From Candidatus Saccharicenans sp. (GTDB lineage: Bacteria > Acidobacteriota > Aminicenantia > Aminicenantales > Saccharicenantaceae), in assembly GCA_024653215.1 (NCBI GenBank), contig JANLFU010000004.1:155574-219573 (forward strand): a stretch of 64,000 bases of DNA, given 5' to 3'. Both the position numbers and the translations under genes were made by a program. Position 1 is the first letter of the stretch. Each line of letters starts with the position of its first letter. Shown piece after piece: positions 51,390-63,431 of the stretch. Below the pieces are notes generated by a model, which was not told the DNA's origin, searched no databases, and saw only the letters and a program-made list of their open reading frames with translations.

Positions 51390-51833
51390 ATGACCGAGAA
51401 GAAAATCCTGATCGTCGACTACGAGCCGTCTTCGCTGGAAAACCTGTCCCGGATACTCAAAAACATAAAGGTCCAGGTCATCCAGGCCACCGATGGAGCC
51501 CAGGCCTATGACCTGTTCAAGGAAGAAAAGCCAGACCTGGTCATCCTGGAAGCCATCCTGCCGAAACTCCATGGCTTTGACCTGACCAGGAAAATTGTCC
51601 AGGACTCCCAGGGAACGGTGCCGGTCATCATACTGACCGGACTTTACAAGGGGCCTCAGTACAAGCATGAAGCCGTGGCTAACCTGGGAGCGGCTGAATA
51701 TCTGGAAAAGCCTTTTAACCCCGACGTTCTGCTGGAAATAGTCAGCCGGCTGCTTAGTGCCGAAGAAGAAATCGAAGACGTTTTGCCTGACCCCGATTCG
51801 GTTTTATCGTTGATTGAGCCCAAGGGCAAGTAG
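51390..51833 (+). CDS. Stand-alone receiver domain with Glu at the phosphosite
   Basis: A 147-residue response-regulator receiver fold with a short acidic tail and no output domain. Compared with CheY-type domains, one acidic-pocket residue is kept (Asp10 in IVDYEP) while the next is Tyr. The phospho-acceptor position in DLVILEAILP is Glu54 instead of Asp. Thr83 (ILTG) and Lys107 (EKPF) are conserved. Glu may mimic the phosphorylated state, so this could be a constitutively active or non-phosphorylated regulator. It precedes accD by 56 bp; no histidine kinase is nearby. An in-frame TTG at 51381 is a less likely start. Confidence 0.88.
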   Translation: MTEKKILIVDYEPSSLENLSRILKNIKVQVIQATDGAQAYDLFKEEKPDLVILEAILPKLHGFDLTRKIVQDSQGTVPVIILTGLYKGPQYKHEAVANLGAAEYLEKPFNPDVLLEIVSRLLSAEEEIEDVLPDPDSVLSLIEPKGK

Positions 51834-51889
51834 GACGACCCGAGGAAGGCTGGAATAAACAGGATCCCTGGAATCGAGGAGGAGTGGTA

Positions 51890-52687
51890 ATGAATGAAGG
51901 TTTATGGACCAGGTGCAATAATTGCCAGAAAATTCTCTACAAGCAGGACATAATAGATAACCTGAATGTCTGTCCCCAGTGCAACTACCATTTCCGCCTG
52001 GGCGCCCTGGAACGATTGCAACAGCTTTTTGACGATGGCCGGTTCGAGCTTCTCGACCAGGATATCTACCCGGTTGATTTCCTGGGTTTCCAGGACCAGC
52101 AGAAGTACGAGGTCAGGTTGAAGGACAGCCAGAAGAAAACCGGCCTGCCCGAGGCCATCGTCACCGCGCGGGGCACCCTGGGTGGACTCCCGGTCATAAT
52201 CCAGGCCATGGAGTTTGCCTTCATGGGCGGCAGCATGGGCTCGGTGGTCGGCGAGAAGGTGGCCAGGGCGGCCGAGAGAGCCGTGGAAGAAAAGTTGCCA
52301 TTGATCATCATTTCCTGCTCCGGCGGGGCCAGGATGCAGGAGGGGATGATGTCCCTGATGCAGATGATCAAGACGGCCGCGGCCCTGGCCCGGCTGTCCG
52401 AGGCCAGGTTGCCCTACATTTCAGTGCTGGCCGATCCCACCACCGGTGGCACCACCGCCAGTTTTGCCATGCTGGGCGATATCAACATCGCCGAGCCCAA
52501 CGCCCTGATCGGCTTTGCCGGACCCAGGGTCATCGAGCAGACCATTAAAGAGAAGCTGCCCAAGGGATTCCAGAGAGCCGAGTTCCTGCTGGCTCACGGC
52601 ATGCTGGATGACGTGGTGGAAAGAAAGTACCTGCGTAATTACCTGATCAAGGCCCTGCGCCTGTTTCTGAACCGGCCGGAAGCTTAA
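51890..52687 (+). CDS. accD: Acetyl-CoA carboxylase carboxyltransferase beta subunit
   Basis: With AccA it transfers the carboxyl group from biotin to acetyl-CoA, the first step of fatty-acid synthesis. The 265-residue protein has an N-terminal zinc ribbon (CNNCQKI ... CPQC, residues 9-31). The carboxyltransferase core shows SCSGGARMQEGMMSLMQM near residue 143 and DPTTGGTTASFA. A strong GAGGAGG site precedes the ATG at 51890. accA is not in the window. folC follows after 6 bp, a common pair. Confidence 0.97.
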   Translation: MNEGLWTRCNNCQKILYKQDIIDNLNVCPQCNYHFRLGALERLQQLFDDGRFELLDQDIYPVDFLGFQDQQKYEVRLKDSQKKTGLPEAIVTARGTLGGLPVIIQAMEFAFMGGSMGSVVGEKVARAAERAVEEKLPLIIISCSGGARMQEGMMSLMQMIKTAAALARLSEARLPYISVLADPTTGGTTASFAMLGDINIAEPNALIGFAGPRVIEQTIKEKLPKGFQRAEFLLAHGMLDDVVERKYLRNYLIKALRLFLNRPEA

Positions 52688-52693
52688 GGTTTA

Positions 52694-53998
52694 ATGCGCC
52701 CTCTCGCCTCTTACCCCTATCTTGAGCAGGCCCAGCTTTTTGGCATCCGCCTGGGACTGGAGAACATTCAGGCGGTGCTGGAGGACTTCGGGCAGCCTCA
52801 CCGCAACTATCCTGTCATCCACGTGGCCGGCACCAACGGCAAGGGTTCGGTCTGCGCCATGCTGGAGAATATTTTCAGGTTGCATGGCTACCGGACCGGT
52901 CTGTATACCTCTCCCCACCTGGTGGATGTCAGGGAAAGAATCCAGGTTAACGGTAGCCTGATACGGGAAAAAGAACTCAAGGAATTGCTGGGTGAGATAG
53001 AAAAAAGCGAAAAAAGGCTGAAGGTTGAAGGCCGGGTGGCCGGGGCCCTGACCTACTTTGAGATACTGACCATTGCTGCCTTTCTTTACTTCGCCCGTAA
53101 AAAGGTGGACCTGGCCGTTCTGGAGGTCGGGATGGGCGGCCGGTTTGACGCCACCAACGTGGTCAGGCCCGAGGTTTCGGTCATAACCACTATTTCTTAT
53201 GACCATCAGCAATACCTGGGTTCCGACCTGGGGAAAATAGCCTTCGAAAAGGCCGGGATAGTCAAGGAAAAGGTACCCTGTGTCTGTGGAGTCAGGAACC
53301 TGGAAGCACTGAGGGTCATCAAGAAAAAATGCCATGATGCGGACGCTCCGCTGATCCGGGTTTTCGAAAAAAAGAAAAAATTCAGCGTGGTGGAAAACAG
53401 GCGGGGCGAGGTTTTTCTTTACCGAACGGACTCCGCCACTTACAGGTTCAGGCCGTCTCTTCCCGGCCAGCACCAGGGTGAAAATGCGGCCGTGGCCATT
53501 GCCACTGCGGAAGTAATGATGGATCGGGGCTGGAAGCTAAGCAAAAAAAAGATAATCCAGGGGGTGGAAAGCGCCTCCTGGCCTGGCCGACTGGAAATTT
53601 TCGGTTCCACTCCGCCCGTGGTCCTGGACGGATGCCACAATGAGGCCGGGGCCAGGGTGGTCAACAAGTTCTGGAAAAAGACCTTTAACCGGCCGGCCAT
53701 CCTGGTCTTTGGAGTTATGAAGGACAAGGATATAGGGAAAATAGCCCGCTGGCTGTTTCCCCTGGCCTGGCGGATAATCCTGACCCGCCCTTCACTGGAG
53801 AGGGCGGCCGGGCCTCTGGACATAGCTGCCCGGTTGCCCGGGTACCGGGGCAAGTATTTCCTGGAGGAGACGGTGCCCTCTGCCCTCAATCTGGCCCTGG
53901 TCCTGTCCGGCGGGGAAATACCGGTGCTGGTGGCCGGCTCTCTATTCCTGGTGGGTGAAGCCAGGCAGTTTCTTCAATCTAAGGCCAGGATGGGTTAG
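52694..53998 (+). CDS. folC: Folylpolyglutamate / dihydrofolate synthase
   Basis: A 434-residue ATP-dependent ligase adding glutamate to folates (and possibly to dihydropteroate). Motifs: P-loop HVAGTNGKGSVCAML near residue 50, EVGMGGRFDATNV near 145, and the C-terminal LDGCHNEAGA near 312. The ATG is 6 bp after the accD stop with AAGG just upstream. It ends 76 bp before the ATP synthase genes. Confidence 0.95.
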   Translation: MRPLASYPYLEQAQLFGIRLGLENIQAVLEDFGQPHRNYPVIHVAGTNGKGSVCAMLENIFRLHGYRTGLYTSPHLVDVRERIQVNGSLIREKELKELLGEIEKSEKRLKVEGRVAGALTYFEILTIAAFLYFARKKVDLAVLEVGMGGRFDATNVVRPEVSVITTISYDHQQYLGSDLGKIAFEKAGIVKEKVPCVCGVRNLEALRVIKKKCHDADAPLIRVFEKKKKFSVVENRRGEVFLYRTDSATYRFRPSLPGQHQGENAAVAIATAEVMMDRGWKLSKKKIIQGVESASWPGRLEIFGSTPPVVLDGCHNEAGARVVNKFWKKTFNRPAILVFGVMKDKDIGKIARWLFPLAWRIILTRPSLERAAGPLDIAARLPGYRGKYFLEETVPSALNLALVLSGGEIPVLVAGSLFLVGEARQFLQSKARMG

Positions 53999-54022
53999 AC
54001 TGCCCTCCGGCCAGGTTGCTTT

Positions 54023-54052
54023 TTGACCCCTTTAATGTTATTTTTTTATTCT
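54023..54052 (+). promoter_or_regulatory. Possible promoter of ATP synthase genes
   Basis: TTGACC (54023-54028), an 18-nt spacer and TATTCT (54047-54052) in an AT-rich stretch. GAAAGG (54061-54066) follows as ribosome-binding site for the GTG start at 54075. Confidence 0.4.
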
Positions 54053-54074
54053 TATAGACTGAAAGGTTAGAACC

Positions 54075-54491
54075 GTGTTACAGGTCGACCTGACATTCAT
54101 AGCAGTCTTTGTGCTGGTCTGGGTTCTGGTCATCGTCCTGGGCCGGGTGTTCTTCAAGCCATACCTTAACATCCGGGAAAGGCGGAGGAATATCCTGGAG
54201 GAGAATGAAAGGACCTATCGCCAGGCGATGCGAGACTATGAAAGCCACCTTCAGCAGGTCGAATCCGGCCTGAAAGAGGCCCGGCTGGAATCCCAGCTCC
54301 TCAGGGAAAAAATCGTTTCTGAGGCCATGAACGAGAAGGCCAGGCTGGTGGCCGATATCCAGGCTGAAGTCAAGCAACAGGTGGCCGCGGCCCGGGTGGA
54401 ACTCAGCCAGCAGACGGAGAAACTCAAGGACGAGCTCGGCCGGGAAGTCGAAGGCCTGGCCCGGCAGCTCGAGGAGAAGATACTCCATTGA
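54075..54491 (+). CDS. ATP synthase Fo b-type subunit (first copy)
   Basis: A 138-residue peripheral-stalk protein with one N-terminal transmembrane helix (about 6-26) followed by a long charged helix for dimerisation. It is shorter than the second b gene that overlaps it by 4 bp, so the pair may form a b/b' heterodimer as in cyanobacteria and several other phyla. The start is GTG with GAAAGG upstream. Confidence 0.88.
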   Translation: MLQVDLTFIAVFVLVWVLVIVLGRVFFKPYLNIRERRRNILEENERTYRQAMRDYESHLQQVESGLKEARLESQLLREKIVSEAMNEKARLVADIQAEVKQQVAAARVELSQQTEKLKDELGREVEGLARQLEEKILH

Positions 54492-55081
54492 TAGGATTCC
54501 GGCCCGAATCCAAGCCGTTGACCCTGGTCTTCCTGGTCCTCGTTCTGAGTGCCCAGGGGCTGGCCGAAGAGGCCCACGGGCATTTTGACCTGGCCACCTT
54601 TCTGGGGCAGGTCCTGAACTTCGTGGTCCTGTTCGGCGGGCTGGCCTACCTGCTGCGAAAACCTCTTAATGAATACCTGAAAGGCAGGGTAGAACAGATA
54701 GCAGCCCGGTTGCGCCAGGCCGAGGCCATGAAGCAGGAATCCCTTCAGAAACTGGAGGAAGCCAGAACCCGGCTGAACAATTTGGCCGGGGAAATTCAGG
54801 TCCTGAAAGACCAGGCCAGGGAAGAGGCCGAACGCGAAAGAGCAGCCATCCGCCAGGAGGCCGAGAAAGAAGCTGAGAGGTTGAGAAAACTGGCCCGGGA
54901 AGAAATCGATGCCATGGTCAGGCTGAGCATCAGGGATTTGAAAGCCTATGCCATAGACCTCAGCGTCTCCCTGGCCGAAAAAAGGATAAAGGAAAAACTG
55001 ACTCCCGAGCTGCACCGGAAGTTGATACACAGAGCCATCGACAGGTTAAGGTCAACCAATGAACCATCGGTTAATAGTTAG
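54488..55081 (+). CDS. atpF: ATP synthase Fo b-type subunit (second copy, signal-like start)
   Basis: A 197-residue peripheral-stalk subunit. Two hydrophobic segments are seen: a signal-peptide-like LTLVFLVLVLSAQGLA (about 12-27) and a second helix LNFVVLFGGLAYLL (about 43-57), then a long coiled-coil region. A signal-like leader on b is known from some deltaproteobacterial and acidobacterial enzymes. It starts with TTG inside the end of the previous gene and overlaps atpH by 23 bp. Confidence 0.9.
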   Translation: MIGFRPESKPLTLVFLVLVLSAQGLAEEAHGHFDLATFLGQVLNFVVLFGGLAYLLRKPLNEYLKGRVEQIAARLRQAEAMKQESLQKLEEARTRLNNLAGEIQVLKDQAREEAERERAAIRQEAEKEAERLRKLAREEIDAMVRLSIRDLKAYAIDLSVSLAEKRIKEKLTPELHRKLIHRAIDRLRSTNEPSVNS

Positions 55082-55601
55082 AAGATATGCCAGGGGGCTG
55101 GCCCGGGCCGTGGACCGGGAACCCGAGTTTAAGGCCTGCCTGGAACAGCTCAGGGCCCTGACCGAATTGATCAAGGCCACCCCCTCCCTGACTTATGCCC
55201 TGACCTCGGCCTTCATTCCCGTTAACCAGAAAAAGTTGATGGTGGAAGAGATTCTCAAACGGTTGGATCTTGACCCCAGGCTGGCCCGCCTGGTCAAGCT
55301 GCTGACCGAGAAGGAAAAAATGTCCCTGCTTCCGGAAATCCTGGACGAGTTGCCTGGAGTCTGGGCCGAGGAAAAAGGGATAGAAGTCTTTGAAATAGAT
55401 TCGGCGGTGGACCTGACCGAAGAAGAAAAAACCGAGCTCCAGAGAACCCTGGAGGAGAGATGGAAAAAACCCGTCCGTCTTAATTTCCGGATTAATCCGG
55501 AGATCATCGGCGGGCTGGTTCTGAAGAAGGGGAATGTTCATTATGACGTTTCGGTCAGGGGTGGCCTGCTGAAGTTGAAGGAAATAGTCAGCCAGAGGTA
55601 A
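55059..55601 (+). CDS. atpH: ATP synthase delta subunit
   Basis: A 180-residue subunit joining the b stalk to the top of the alpha3beta3 head. The N-terminal helical domain contains [11 protein letters not shown], and the C-terminal signature [20 protein letters not shown] is clear. Length is normal. Start and stop are tightly packed with neighbours (23-bp overlap upstream, 4-bp gap downstream). Confidence 0.95.
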   Translation: MNHRLIVRRYARGLARAVDREPEFKACLEQLRALTELIKATPSLTYALTSAFIPVNQKKLMVEEILKRLDLDPRLARLVKLLTEKEKMSLLPEILDELPGVWAEEKGIEVFEIDSAVDLTEEEKTELQRTLEERWKKPVRLNFRINPEIIGGLVLKKGNVHYDVSVRGGLLKLKEIVSQR

Positions 55602-55605
55602 AAAG

Positions 55606-59711
<4,106 letters not shown>

Positions 59712-59722
<11 letters not shown>

Positions 59723-60464
59723 GTTTGACCCCGGGATAAGACCGGATGAAAGTTTAGATACTTTTTACCGCGGGCGGATTCTGGTCCTGCAGAGAAAGAA
59801 CGGCTTCCGCTTTTCGCTGGATGCTCCGCTCCTGGCCGATTTCATCACCACCAGGGAAGGAGAGGAGCTGCTGGAGGTGGGCACCGGTTGTGGCATCATT
59901 TCTCTACTGCTGAGCCTGAAGCCCTTCAAGCATATCCTGGCCCTGGAAGTTCAACCGGCCCTGGTGGAACTGGCCCGCCGCAACATCCTGCTCAACAACC
60001 TGGAGGGTCGGGTCACCGTCCTCCAGAAAGACTTCCGCCAGTATCAACCAAACCGCAAGTTTGATGTCATTTTTTCCAACCCGCCCTACATCCGGCGCAA
60101 CAGCGGCTTTTTAAGCCCCTCGGAAGAAAAAAATATTGCCAAGCACGAGTTGCTCTGCAGCCTGGAAGAGCTGCTGGGCTTCACCAGGAACTGGCTGAAG
60201 GAAACCGGACGGGCCTACTTCATCTTTCCCGGCAACCGCCGGGCCGAGTTTGAGGAAGAGCTGGAAACACAGGGTCTCAAGCTCAGGTCCAGCCGGTCGG
60301 TCTATCCCCGGGAAAACGAACCGGCCAATTTCTTTCTGGCCGAGTGTGGCTTTTCGGCCCCTGGTTACCGGGATATCCCGCCCCTCATTCTCTACGGTCC
60401 GGACGGGAAATACACCCGGGAGGCCGAGGAAATTTTCGCCGGCCGGGCCGGCCGCGAAGGCTGA
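59712..60464 (+). CDS. SAM-dependent methyltransferase, TrmN6-like
   Basis: A 250-residue N6-adenine methyltransferase. The SAM site LLEVGTGCGIISLLLSL is near residue 50 and the catalytic FSNPPYIRR near 118. The sequence resembles tRNA1(Val) adenine-37 methyltransferase (YfiC/TrmN6) and the related HemK-like group. I start at ATG 59712, overlapping atpC by 11 bp; ATG 59715 is equally possible. No tRNA gene is nearby to support the target. Confidence 0.85.
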
Positions 60465-60498
60465 AATTGACAGTCGCCGTGCCGACGATTAAAATGCC

Positions 60499-60527
60499 TT
60501 GGATTAAGGATATTAAAAATATAGGAT
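60499..60527 (+). promoter_or_regulatory. Possible promoter of VKOR-DsbA gene
   Basis: TTGGAT (60499-60504), a 17-nt spacer and TAGGAT (60522-60527) in an AT-rich gap. The match is moderate (4 of 6 at -35, 4 of 6 at -10). GAGGTG precedes the ATG at 60573. Confidence 0.35.
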
Positions 60528-60572
60528 TAGTAGGAAATCCGGATTAATAAAATCGCTGGAGCGAGGTGTTAG

Positions 60573-61844
60573 ATGGACAGAAGCCTGACCCTTAGAAGTT
60601 ACTGGCTGAGGTTCTGGAGTTTTCTGGCCGGCCTGGGCATGGCCGTTTTTTCCTACCTGACCATCGACCATTTTTTCCAGGCCAATTTCCCGGAGACCAT
60701 TTTCACCGGGGCCTTCTGCGATATCAGCGCCTTCTTTAACTGCGACAGTTCGGCCTATTCTTCCATCGCCCATTTCCAGGGAGTCCCGCTGGGTTACTGG
60801 GGGCTGGTCCTGGGAATACTGGTGATGGTGGGAGCGGTGCTACCCTCGGTCAGGCTGGAGAGGGTTAACAAGCTGTTGTCCCTGCTCAACGCCCTGGGAG
60901 TCATATCGCTTTTTATCTACTCGGTATTCTTCCTGAAAAGCCTGTGCCTGCTCTGTTCCGGCTTTTATGTTTTCTCGCTTCTTAACTTTTTCCTGTTCTG
61001 GAAGTACGGCGTCAGGAACGAATATCCGGGCCTCTACGGCTTTTTCCGGGACCTGGTATTCGGGTCCATCAAGCCACTGGTGGTCATCGGGGTTCTGACC
61101 CTGATGGGCGCCTACGGCTTTCACCTGTTTTATCAGGCCAAAAAAGACGCCCAGCTGGGAGGTGTAGCCACGAAAATCGTCAAGGAATTTTACAGCCTGG
61201 AAACCGTTAAGAACCCCAGTTTGATTTCGCCCTACTGGACAGCCAGGGCCACCGAGAAGTTCGAGGAGGCACCCATCCGCATCATTGAATACGGAGACTT
61301 CCTCTGCTCCGACTGCCTGTTCCTGTTCAAGCAACTGGAAAGGATCAAGAAAGAATATGCCGGCAAGATCAACATCGCCTTCCAGTTCTTCCCGCTCGAG
61401 GCCAAGTGCAATGACGTGGTGGACAAGGACAAGCATCCCGGTTCCTGCGATCTTTCTTATATTGCCGCCTATGACCCTTCCAAGTTCCTTCAGATCCATG
61501 ATGAAATCTTCAGGAACTTTGAGAAGGCCAAGAATCCCGAGTGGCGGTTGCAGCTGGCCAGAAAGTACGGCGTGGAAGCTGCCCTGAACGATGAGAAGAC
61601 CAAGGCCCTGGTCCGACAGATTATTGAAACCGGCAAGGAGTATGAAAAAACTTCGGAACGTTTCCCCTACGGTATTCGCTCGACTCCGACCCTCATCATA
61701 AATAACAGGATGATCATCGGGACGCTGCCCTACGCTCACCTGAAGGCGATTATAGAGTCGTTACTGACCGAGCAGGAGAAGCCGGCCTCGGGCGAGACCA
61801 AGTTCCTGGAAAACTGGGTAGACACCAGAAAGCTGAAGAAGTAG
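60573..61844 (+). CDS. VKOR-DsbA fusion, disulfide-forming enzyme
   Basis: A 423-residue membrane protein that should make disulfide bonds in exported proteins and pass electrons to quinone. The N-terminal half is vitamin K epoxide reductase-like, with four or five helices, loop cysteines Cys49 and Cys57 and the active pair CLLC at 125-128. The C-terminal half is a periplasmic thioredoxin/DsbA-type domain with CSDC at 245-248 and the cis-Pro region RSTPTLIINN. Extra cysteines (CNDVVDKDKHPGSC) may form another bond. Fusing donor and oxidase makes separate DsbA and DsbB unnecessary. Confidence 0.93.
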   Translation: MDRSLTLRSYWLRFWSFLAGLGMAVFSYLTIDHFFQANFPETIFTGAFCDISAFFNCDSSAYSSIAHFQGVPLGYWGLVLGILVMVGAVLPSVRLERVNKLLSLLNALGVISLFIYSVFFLKSLCLLCSGFYVFSLLNFFLFWKYGVRNEYPGLYGFFRDLVFGSIKPLVVIGVLTLMGAYGFHLFYQAKKDAQLGGVATKIVKEFYSLETVKNPSLISPYWTARATEKFEEAPIRIIEYGDFLCSDCLFLFKQLERIKKEYAGKINIAFQFFPLEAKCNDVVDKDKHPGSCDLSYIAAYDPSKFLQIHDEIFRNFEKAKNPEWRLQLARKYGVEAALNDEKTKALVRQIIETGKEYEKTSERFPYGIRSTPTLIINNRMIIGTLPYAHLKAIIESLLTEQEKPASGETKFLENWVDTRKLKK

Positions 61845-61847
61845 CCG

Positions 61848-61882
61848 GGCCAAAGAGCCGGGAGCCGTCCGGCTTCCTGGCC
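61848..61882. terminator. Hairpin between convergent genes
   Basis: AGCCGG (61856-61861) pairs with CCGGCT (61869-61874), and GGCCA (61848-61852) with TGGCC (61878-61882) around an internal loop. No T tract follows on either strand, so any terminator function is uncertain. Confidence 0.4.
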
Positions 61883-61897
61883 AGCTTGTTAACCTGT

Positions 61898-63031
61898 TCA
61901 GCCAGCCTGGGTAGTCTCTTTAATTATTATTCCCTTTTTTTCCAGCCCCTCTCTGACGAAAAGGAAGACTTCCGGCTCGAAGCCCAGCCTTTCCGGGGCG
62001 ATAATACCCTTCTTGTTTATGAGGCCTCGGGCCAGGGCCCGGGCCAGCATGGTGGCCGTGTACCCGGTGGTCCTGGCCATGCTGTGAATTCCGCTGGCGC
62101 GGTCGAAGCGGTCCAGTAGCTCAAAGGTCAGGCGGAGCGGCCGGCCGTGCTTCTCTCCTTCAACCACCACTCTGAGCACCGTCAGGTCCTCGTCTCCGGG
62201 CCGGAGCTCCAGGCGGGAGAAAAGGATCCTGGCGGTGAAGTCAACGGGCCTGACCTGCTGGCCGTCAACCTCAACCGGCCTGGAGTCGAAGAAGCCTGCC
62301 TCCCGGAGCATCAACATCTTCTCCCTGTGCCCGGGATAGCGCAGGGTTTTTTCTTTCATGTCCGGGAAGTCCAGGGTCTTGAGGAGAGTGCGCAGCCCGT
62401 CGGTGTTGAAGGCTTCCAGGGTGCCCAGTTCCTCGAACTCCACGAATTCCGGGTCGGACAGGGCTTCTCTTACCACCACCCGACCTCCCTCTTTCAGCCT
62501 GGCCGGCCTGAGGTATTCTTCGATGACGTCCAGCGGGGAGAAAACTGCCTTGTATTCGAACGGCCATTGCCTGATTGAGGGCAGGCCGCCGACGTAGATG
62601 CGTAACGAATTTCCTTTATCCAAACGGCTCAAGCCGTGGGCGCTCAGCAGGTTGCTCAGTCCCGGGGCCACCCCGGCGTCGACCACGGCCGTAGCCCCTT
62701 TTTCCCGGGCCAGGGCCTCCAGTTCAAACGGGTCTTCGGGGAAGAAAGCTATGTCGACCACGTCTTTCCCGGTCTCAAGGCAAGTTTTCAGAGTCTGAAA
62801 GCCCAGCCAGCCGGGCAGGGCATTGAGCACCAGGTCCTGTGCGCTGATTATTTCTTTTAAGTCTTGAGCCCGGCTCAGGTCAGCCGGGACAGTTTTCAGT
62901 CCACGCTCGGCCAGGTCCTTCAGCCTGGCTTCATCCCGATCGGCGGCAGAAACCTCAAAACCTTTTTCCGAGGCCAGGTCCAGGGCCATGGCCCGGCCGA
63001 CCAGCCCGGCTCCCAAAACGATGATTTTCAT
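61898..63031 (-). CDS. Saccharopine dehydrogenase-family oxidoreductase
   Basis: A 377-residue protein with an N-terminal NAD(P) Rossmann motif GAGLVGRAMALDL (residues 7-19), DRDEARLKDLAERG, and the family segment VVDAGVAPGLSNLLSAHGL near residue 120. The C-terminal domain holds the dehydrogenase substrate region. Relatives act on saccharopine, lysine or other amino-acid adducts, so the true substrate is open. AAAGGAG lies 8 nt before the ATG. A possible leader with an intrinsic terminator precedes it. Confidence 0.88.
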   Translation of the reverse strand: MKIIVLGAGLVGRAMALDLASEKGFEVSAADRDEARLKDLAERGLKTVPADLSRAQDLKEIISAQDLVLNALPGWLGFQTLKTCLETGKDVVDIAFFPEDPFELEALAREKGATAVVDAGVAPGLSNLLSAHGLSRLDKGNSLRIYVGGLPSIRQWPFEYKAVFSPLDVIEEYLRPARLKEGGRVVVREALSDPEFVEFEELGTLEAFNTDGLRTLLKTLDFPDMKEKTLRYPGHREKMLMLREAGFFDSRPVEVDGQQVRPVDFTARILFSRLELRPGDEDLTVLRVVVEGEKHGRPLRLTFELLDRFDRASGIHSMARTTGYTATMLARALARGLINKKGIIAPERLGFEPEVFLFVREGLEKKGIIIKETTQAG

Positions 63032-63103
63032 CGGCTTGCTCCTTTCTTTCTTCCAGGACTCGGGGTTATGGGGAAATGGCCTGAGAAGCGGGGCGGGAAA
63101 AGA

Positions 63104-63181
63104 TCACAAGCCGCTGAAATGGTTGACGTAGAAGATAAGAAGAAAAAGGCTTCCGTTTAAGCCGCTCATGTTTATCTTCAT
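63104..63181 (-). CDS. Possible 25-residue hydrophobic leader peptide
   Basis: ATG at 63181 to TGA at 63104 would encode a 25-residue peptide with a hydrophobic core SLFLLIFYV. It lies in the predicted leader of the dehydrogenase gene and spans the putative terminator. No Shine-Dalgarno sequence precedes it, so it may be chance. Confidence 0.2.
   Translation of the reverse strand: MKINMSGLNGSLFLLIFYVNHFSGL
63142..63163 (-). terminator. Intrinsic-terminator-like hairpin in leader
   Basis: On the minus strand GGCTT (63163-63159), loop AAACGG, AAGCC (63152-63148), then TTTTTCTTCTT. The stem has only 5 bp. It lies about 45-60 nt downstream of the predicted start site and before the dehydrogenase gene, a position suited to attenuation. 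Confidence 0.35.
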
Positions 63182-63212
63182 GTTATAAGACTGCTCCGGG
63201 GACCGCAGGCCC

Positions 63213-63242
63213 ATTCTAATCAACAGGACCGGTGGCCGTCAA
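63213..63242 (-). promoter_or_regulatory. Possible promoter of dehydrogenase gene
   Basis: Minus strand: TTGACG (63242-63237), an 18-nt spacer and TAGAAT (63218-63213). The leader to the ATG at 63031 would be about 175 nt. Confidence 0.4.
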
Positions 63243-63431
63243 TCGCGGCCTGTCCACCTGGTTTGCGGTCTCGATCTGAATCCTGGACTTCGGGAGTCTG
63301 ACCTGGCCCTAAGGCGTCTTTGCCTGATGTTATTCCTGCCGCCTCATACAAAAATTGCCAGCACCAGAATGTTAAGACCCCTCCTGGACAGACAGCCGGA
63401 TAACCGGGGACAGCCCCCGGCCCGGACAATT

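Larger units (their letters stand above)
63032..63431. other. 400-bp intergenic region with leader-like elements
   Basis: This gap lies between two minus-strand genes. It contains a TTGACG/TAGAAT promoter-like pair (63213-63242), a short hydrophobic ORF, a hairpin followed by T residues (63142-63163) and a GC hairpin CCGGGG-N5-CCCCGG (63404-63420) just downstream of the partial gene's stop. I see no tRNA or known riboswitch core. Confidence 0.5.
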
